Below, one piece after another: positions 6,390-9,046 of a stretch of 9,046 nt of DNA. The notes under the pieces were generated by a model. That model searched no databases. It had not been told where the DNA came from and saw only the letters and a program-made list of their open reading frames with translations. Source of the DNA: an uncultured Eubacteriales bacterium (lineage in GTDB: Bacteria > Bacillota > Clostridia > Lachnospirales > Lachnospiraceae); assembly GCA_900321505.1 (NCBI GenBank), contig ONWK01000396.1:1-9046 (forward strand), given 5' to 3'. A program made the translations under genes and the position numbers. How positions within the stretch are numbered: the stretch's first letter is position 1; every line of letters starts with the position of its first letter.

Positions 6390-7400
6390 ATGAAGGAAAA
6401 AACAGGTTTAACTGGTATGCTGGCATCGGTGCTGTTCGGAGCCGGGTGTGCGGCATTTATCGGCGCTCCGGCTGCATATGCGGCGGAAACGGATAATGTT
6501 TATGTGGCTGAAGCGGTCAGTGAAGAGACTGCTGAACAGGAAGCCCCTGATGTAAAGCGTACCGGCTGGATAAACGAAGACGGGAAATGGTATTATTTCA
6601 GAGAGAGCGGAAATAAGGCGAAGGGCTGGCTGCAGGACGGAGATCACTGGTACTACCTGGATGCGGAAGGCGTGATGAAGACCGGATGGCAGCAGATCGG
6701 GGAAAGGTGGTACTATTTCCGGGATAACGGAAGGATGCAGACCGGGTGGCTTAACCTTTCCGGACATCTGTACTATTTCGGAAAATCCGGGGCCATGAAG
6801 ACCGGCTGGGTTAAATGGTCGAAAAACTGGTACTTCTTTTCTGATAAAGGTATAATGAAGACCGGCTGGGTTACCGATAATGATAAGCTTTATTATATGG
6901 GTAAGGACGGAAAGCTTTGCCGGGATCAGCTTCTGAAATGGAGGAAGGAGTATTATCGTCTGAATGATGACGGTGAGGCAGTTCTCCTGGATGACCAGCT
7001 TGCTGCCGGTGTTGCATATACGCTTGACGGAGATCTGATGGCGGCTTTTGATTATGCAGTCAATATTGAATATTACGGGAGAAGTGAGTTTGACAGGACA
7101 TGGACTACAAAGGAGCTTTCGGAGTATGGTATCAAAAACCGGAAGGGAAACTGCTATGTAAGGTCCGCGGTATTCTGTAATCTGGCGGTAGCCATGGGGT
7201 ATGATGCACGTATGATCACCGGATATGTAAGGGTTGCCGGCGGTTATGCGCGTCACGGCTGGGTTGAGATCGTAATGGACGGCGAGACATTTGTCTGTGA
7301 TCCGTATGTACGGTACAGATTTGGTCTCGAGGGTTCATATTTATTCCATTACGGAGATAAAGGAACCTACATGTACAGCGAGCCGACGAGGATGGAGTGA
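6390..7400 (+). CDS. Secreted transglutaminase-like protein with cell-wall-binding repeats
   Basis: A 336-residue protein. Residues 1-31 form a signal peptide: a short charged start (MKEK), a hydrophobic core, and an AYA cleavage site, with the mature protein starting near AETDN. After an acidic linker (about 33-56), six aromatic wall-binding repeats of exactly 20 residues each (58-177) follow. The C-terminal domain (about 200-336) is transglutaminase-like. GNCYVRSAVFCNLAVAMGY carries the nucleophile Cys255, ARHGWVEI carries His289, and FVCDPYV carries Asp304, in the usual Cys-His-Asp order and spacing. Such bacterial domains act as proteases, peptidases or cross-linking enzymes on wall proteins or peptides; the substrate here is unknown. 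The ribosome binding site AGGCGG lies about 7 bases before the ATG. Cys20 is in GAGC, a poor lipobox, so lipidation is unlikely. It is separated from rfbH by 121 bp and from the aspS promoter by about 30 bp. Confidence 0.9.
   Translation: MKEKTGLTGMLASVLFGAGCAAFIGAPAAYAAETDNVYVAEAVSEETAEQEAPDVKRTGWINEDGKWYYFRESGNKAKGWLQDGDHWYYLDAEGVMKTGWQQIGERWYYFRDNGRMQTGWLNLSGHLYYFGKSGAMKTGWVKWSKNWYFFSDKGIMKTGWVTDNDKLYYMGKDGKLCRDQLLKWRKEYYRLNDDGEAVLLDDQLAAGVAYTLDGDLMAAFDYAVNIEYYGRSEFDRTWTTKELSEYGIKNRKGNCYVRSAVFCNLAVAMGYDARMITGYVRVAGGYARHGWVEIVMDGETFVCDPYVRYRFGLEGSYLFHYGDKGTYMYSEPTRME
6561..6920 (+). repeat. Six perfectly periodic 20-residue wall-binding repeats
   Basis: Six units of 60 bp each start at residues 58, 78, 98, 118, 138 and 158 of the transglutaminase-like protein. 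Five begin TGW and one KGW, with the core WYYF/WYYL/LYYF and the turn SGxMKTGW or close variants. The last unit degenerates (LCRDQLLKW). The periodicity is exact, with no insertion or deletion, which is stricter than in many such arrays. The nucleotide sequences of the units differ at many positions, so the array is not a recent amplification. Confidence 0.88.
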
Positions 7401-7430
7401 ACAGTTACGTTAAATTTTAAAAAATAATGC

Positions 7431-7459
7431 TTGTTTCATTCTGCAATTTGATTTATAAT
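7431..7459 (+). promoter_or_regulatory. Promoter for the aspS T-box leader
   Basis: TTGTTT (7431-7436) and a perfect TATAAT (7454-7459) are separated by exactly 17 bases, in an A/T-rich stretch right after the transglutaminase gene. This predicts transcription starting near 7466, about 35 bases before the conserved T-box leader begins. The -35 matches TTGACA at only its first three positions. Confidence 0.8.
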
Positions 7460-7500
7460 GGGCAAAATGTTCCCGAAAAAAGGAAACTAAATACAGTAAA

Positions 7501-7785
7501 ACGGTGAAGAAGGAGACTTCTCTTTAAAAGGACTTATCAGGGAGCTGCGGCCCGGGACTGAAAGCTGCGGCATGACACCTTAAGGAGCGGAACACTCCGG
7601 AGCAGGCTGTTCGAAGGAAGAGTAGGGCAGCACGTAAGGCATGCGTTAAATCCCTGAAAGAGTGCGGATCTAAAGAGTGTATGAATTGTGCGGAAGACAG
7701 TATCCAGACATACATGGCAGGATCCGAATTCGGGTGGTACCACGGTAAAACATCGTCCCGGAGCATATTACGGCTCCGGGACTTT
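7501..7785 (+). promoter_or_regulatory. T-box leader, aspartate-type, controlling aspS
   Basis: The leader begins with GGTGAAGAAGGAG (7503-7515), typical of the 5' side of T-box leaders. The Stem I base is CTCTTTAA (7520-7527) with TTAAGGAG (7580-7587), eight pairs including one wobble. The distal part CAGGGAG...GGACTGAAAG (7539-7564) resembles the AG bulge and terminal loop. GACA (7574-7577), on the 3' side of the specifier loop, reads as the Asp codon GAC followed by A, agreeing with the downstream aspS. The T-box core CGGGTGGTACCACG (7731-7744) differs from the AGGGTGGNACCGCG consensus at two positions, both compensated by pairing partners. Uncharged tRNA-Asp would pair its 3' end with TGGT (7735-7738) and stabilise the antiterminator. 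Stems II and III would lie in 7588-7720 and were not resolved. Confidence 0.93.
7755..7785 (+). terminator. T-box-controlled terminator
   Basis: GTCCCGGAGC (7755-7764) pairs perfectly with GCTCCGGGAC (7773-7782) around an eight-base loop, followed by only TTT (7783-7785) and then GCGCG. The competing antiterminator pairs CGGG-bulge-ACG (7731-7744) with CGTCCCG (7754-7760), using the same 5' arm, so the two folds exclude each other. The three-base U-run is short for an efficient terminator. Confidence 0.85.
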
Positions 7786-7792
7786 GCGCGTT

Positions 7793-7929
7793 AAATGAGC
7801 CATGCACAACAGCGAGCCATGCTTTGTGCAGGCTTGCCTGCAAACAAAGCAATGGCGAAGCAGATGTATACGGCGAAGCCGCGACATCGACGGACACGAA
7901 GTGACCGGAGATGCGCGCATGGCTCATTT
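7793..7929. repeat. 137-bp multi-hairpin inverted-repeat element (MITE/REP-like or structured RNA)
   Basis: Perfect 13-bp terminal inverted repeats AAATGAGCCATGC (7793-7805) and GCATGGCTCATTT (7917-7929) close a region that folds into three hairpins. Hairpin 1 (7816-7856) pairs GCCAT-GCTTTG-TGCAGGC with GCCTGCA-AA-CAAAGC-A-ATGGC, 18 pairs with small bulges. Hairpin 2 (7863-7888) pairs GATGT with ACATC around CGGC-GAA-GCCG. Hairpin 3 (7891-7907) is CGG-A-CAC-GAA-GTG-A-CCG. GAGCCATGC is also directly repeated at 7814-7822. No target-site duplication of four or more bases is evident. It contains no convincing gene. It lies in the transcribed leader between the T-box terminator and the aspS ribosome binding site, with about 85 unremarkable bases after it. 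Confidence 0.8.
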
Positions 7930-8000
7930 GGAAGAGAAACCATGCAAAGCCACAAGCCATCGGAGTACCTGGCCGTTCCTGAAACTGTAAGATTTATGAT

Positions 8001-8006
8001 AGGAGG
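8001..8006 (+). promoter_or_regulatory. Ribosome binding site of aspS
   Basis: AGGAGG, a perfect Shine-Dalgarno, ends 9 bases before the ATG at 8016. It fixes the aspS start and shows that the multi-hairpin element is entirely in the untranslated leader. Confidence 0.9.
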
Positions 8007-8015
8007 AAGCAGAAA

Positions 8016-9046
8016 ATGTACAGAGACAAAACCATTGACAAAATGTCCGAGCAGGATGTGGGAAAGAATGTCCGCCTTGCAGGCTGGGTAGAGAATATCC
8101 GTGATCATGGAGGTGTATCATTTATCGACCTTCGCGATATGTACGGAGTTATGCAGGTCGTACTGCGTGATACCTCACTGCTGGACGGGATCTCACGTGA
8201 ACAGGCGATCTCGGTTGAAGGCCTTGTGGAGCACAGGGATGAGGAAACCTATAATCCGAAGATTCCCACGGGAACCATAGAGCTGGAGGCTCATTCCATA
8301 GATATACTGGGCAAGGTGTATACACAGCTTCCCTTTGAGGTTATGACCTCCAAGGAGGTGCGTGAGGATGTGCGTCTTAAGTATCGTTACCTCGATCTCC
8401 GTAACCAGAAGGTAAAGGATAATATCCTTTTCCGCTCAAAGGTTATCAGCTTCCTCAGAAAGAAGATGGAGGATATGGGTTTTGTTGAGATCCAGACGCC
8501 TATCCTCTGTGCTTCATCACCTGAAGGCGCCCGGGACTATATCGTTCCTTCACGCCGTTATAAGGGCAAATTCTACGCTCTTCCCCAGGCACCCCAGCAG
8601 TATAAGCAGCTGCTGATGGTATCCGGCTTTGATAAGTATTTCCAGATCGCTCCCTGCTTCCGTGATGAGGATGCCAGGGCGGACCGTTCACCCGGTGAAT
8701 TCTATCAGCTGGATTTTGAAATGAGCTTCGCAACCCAGGAGGATGTATTCAGGGTTGGTGAGGAAGTGCTGTCAGAAACCTTTAAGAAGTTTGCGCCGGA
8801 GGGCTTTGAGGTTACCGAAGCCCCCTATCCGGTTATCAGCTATAAGCAGGCCATGCTGGAATTCGGCTCGGATAAGCCGGATCTCAGAAATCCCCTCAGG
8901 ATCATGGATCTTACGGATTTCTTCCAGAAATGTACCTTCAAGCCCTTCCATGGAAAGACGGTAAGAGCTATCAATGTTCCCCGGAAGCTGTCCAAGGGCC
9001 AGCATGAAAAGATGCTTAAATTTGCCCAGGGTATCGGTATGGGCGG
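8016..9046 (+). CDS. aspS: Aspartyl-tRNA synthetase, 3' partial
   Basis: The frame starts at ATG 8016 and stays open to the window end (343 codons plus two bases; the family is about 590 residues). It joins aspartate to tRNA-Asp using ATP. Residues 1-105 form the OB-fold anticodon-binding domain (VRLAGWVENIRDHGGVSFIDLRD). YRYLDLRN (123-130) and the class II motif 1 region (FLRKKMEDMGFVEIQTPIL) follow. SPEGARDYIVPSR (168-180) is the aspartate/flipping-loop region and QAPQQYKQLLM (191-201) a family signature. Motif 2 is FRDEDARADRSPGEFYQLDFEM (215-236). The bacterial GAD insertion begins near VRAINVP (316-322). Motif 3 lies outside the window. Motif 2 reads PGEFYQLD rather than the PEFTQ(I/L)D of many Firmicutes enzymes. 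Whether it is discriminating for tRNA-Asp or also charges tRNA-Asn cannot be told here. Expression is controlled by the T-box leader. Confidence 0.97.
   Translation, partial: MYRDKTIDKMSEQDVGKNVRLAGWVENIRDHGGVSFIDLRDMYGVMQVVLRDTSLLDGISREQAISVEGLVEHRDEETYNPKIPTGTIELEAHSIDILGKVYTQLPFEVMTSKEVREDVRLKYRYLDLRNQKVKDNILFRSKVISFLRKKMEDMGFVEIQTPILCASSPEGARDYIVPSRRYKGKFYALPQAPQQYKQLLMVSGFDKYFQIAPCFRDEDARADRSPGEFYQLDFEMSFATQEDVFRVGEEVLSETFKKFAPEGFEVTEAPYPVISYKQAMLEFGSDKPDLRNPLRIMDLTDFFQKCTFKPFHGKTVRAINVPRKLSKGQHEKMLKFAQGIGMG

Noticed and set aside
6390..6452. Lipoprotein signal at Cys20 of the transglutaminase-like protein
   Set aside because: The residues before Cys are GAG, lacking Leu at -3, while a good AYA signal peptidase I site follows.
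6408..7256. 282-codon open frame on the - strand opposite the transglutaminase gene
   Set aside because: It is a shadow of a repeat-rich gene with a clear signal peptide, repeats and triad on the + strand; it has no domain or ribosome binding site of its own.
7795..8091. Open frame of 98 codons (starting MSHAQQRAM) across the multi-hairpin element
   Set aside because: It starts inside the inverted repeat with no ribosome binding site, overlaps the start of aspS in another frame, and its composition follows the palindromes rather than a protein.

Overview
The window looks like chromosomal DNA of a low- to mid-GC Gram-positive, most likely a member of the Clostridia and plausibly a Lachnospiraceae-type gut or rumen anaerobe. 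The evidence is a T-box leader in front of an aminoacyl-tRNA synthetase, strong AGGAGG-type ribosome binding sites, LL-diaminopimelate aminotransferase (DapL), and two secreted proteins with aromatic 20-residue cell-wall-binding repeats. The genus assignment is inference. All supported genes are on the + strand.

Layout. Positions 1-1365 hold the 3' part of a large surface protein: a beta-strand-rich passenger followed by cell-wall-binding repeats. Positions 1472-2689 are dapL, which makes LL-diaminopimelate for peptidoglycan and lysine. Next come three genes for a CDP-deoxysugar: glucose-1-phosphate cytidylyltransferase (2747-3523), CDP-glucose 4,6-dehydratase (3631-4770) and the PLP/iron-sulfur 3-dehydrase RfbH (4916-6268). 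Together they would take glucose-1-phosphate to the 3,6-dideoxyhexose precursor level. The reductase partner of RfbH and the final sugar reductase/epimerase are not in the window. Positions 6390-7400 encode a secreted protein with six exactly periodic wall-binding repeats and a C-terminal transglutaminase-like domain with a Cys-His-Asp triad.

The last part is the aspS locus: a consensus-like promoter (7431-7459), a T-box leader with a GAC (Asp) specifier candidate, mutually exclusive antiterminator and terminator, then a 137-bp multi-hairpin inverted-repeat element (7793-7929), and finally the 5' 343 codons of aspartyl-tRNA synthetase, which runs off the window. 

Most of the longer intergenic gaps contain strong inverted repeats, several with three-base purine loops, and none of those between the protein genes has a U-tract typical of a simple intrinsic terminator. 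The most unusual item is the 137-bp multi-branched element between the T-box terminator and the aspS ribosome binding site. The most coherent pathway story is a 3,6-dideoxyhexose precursor module in a Gram-positive, flanked by secreted wall-binding proteins.
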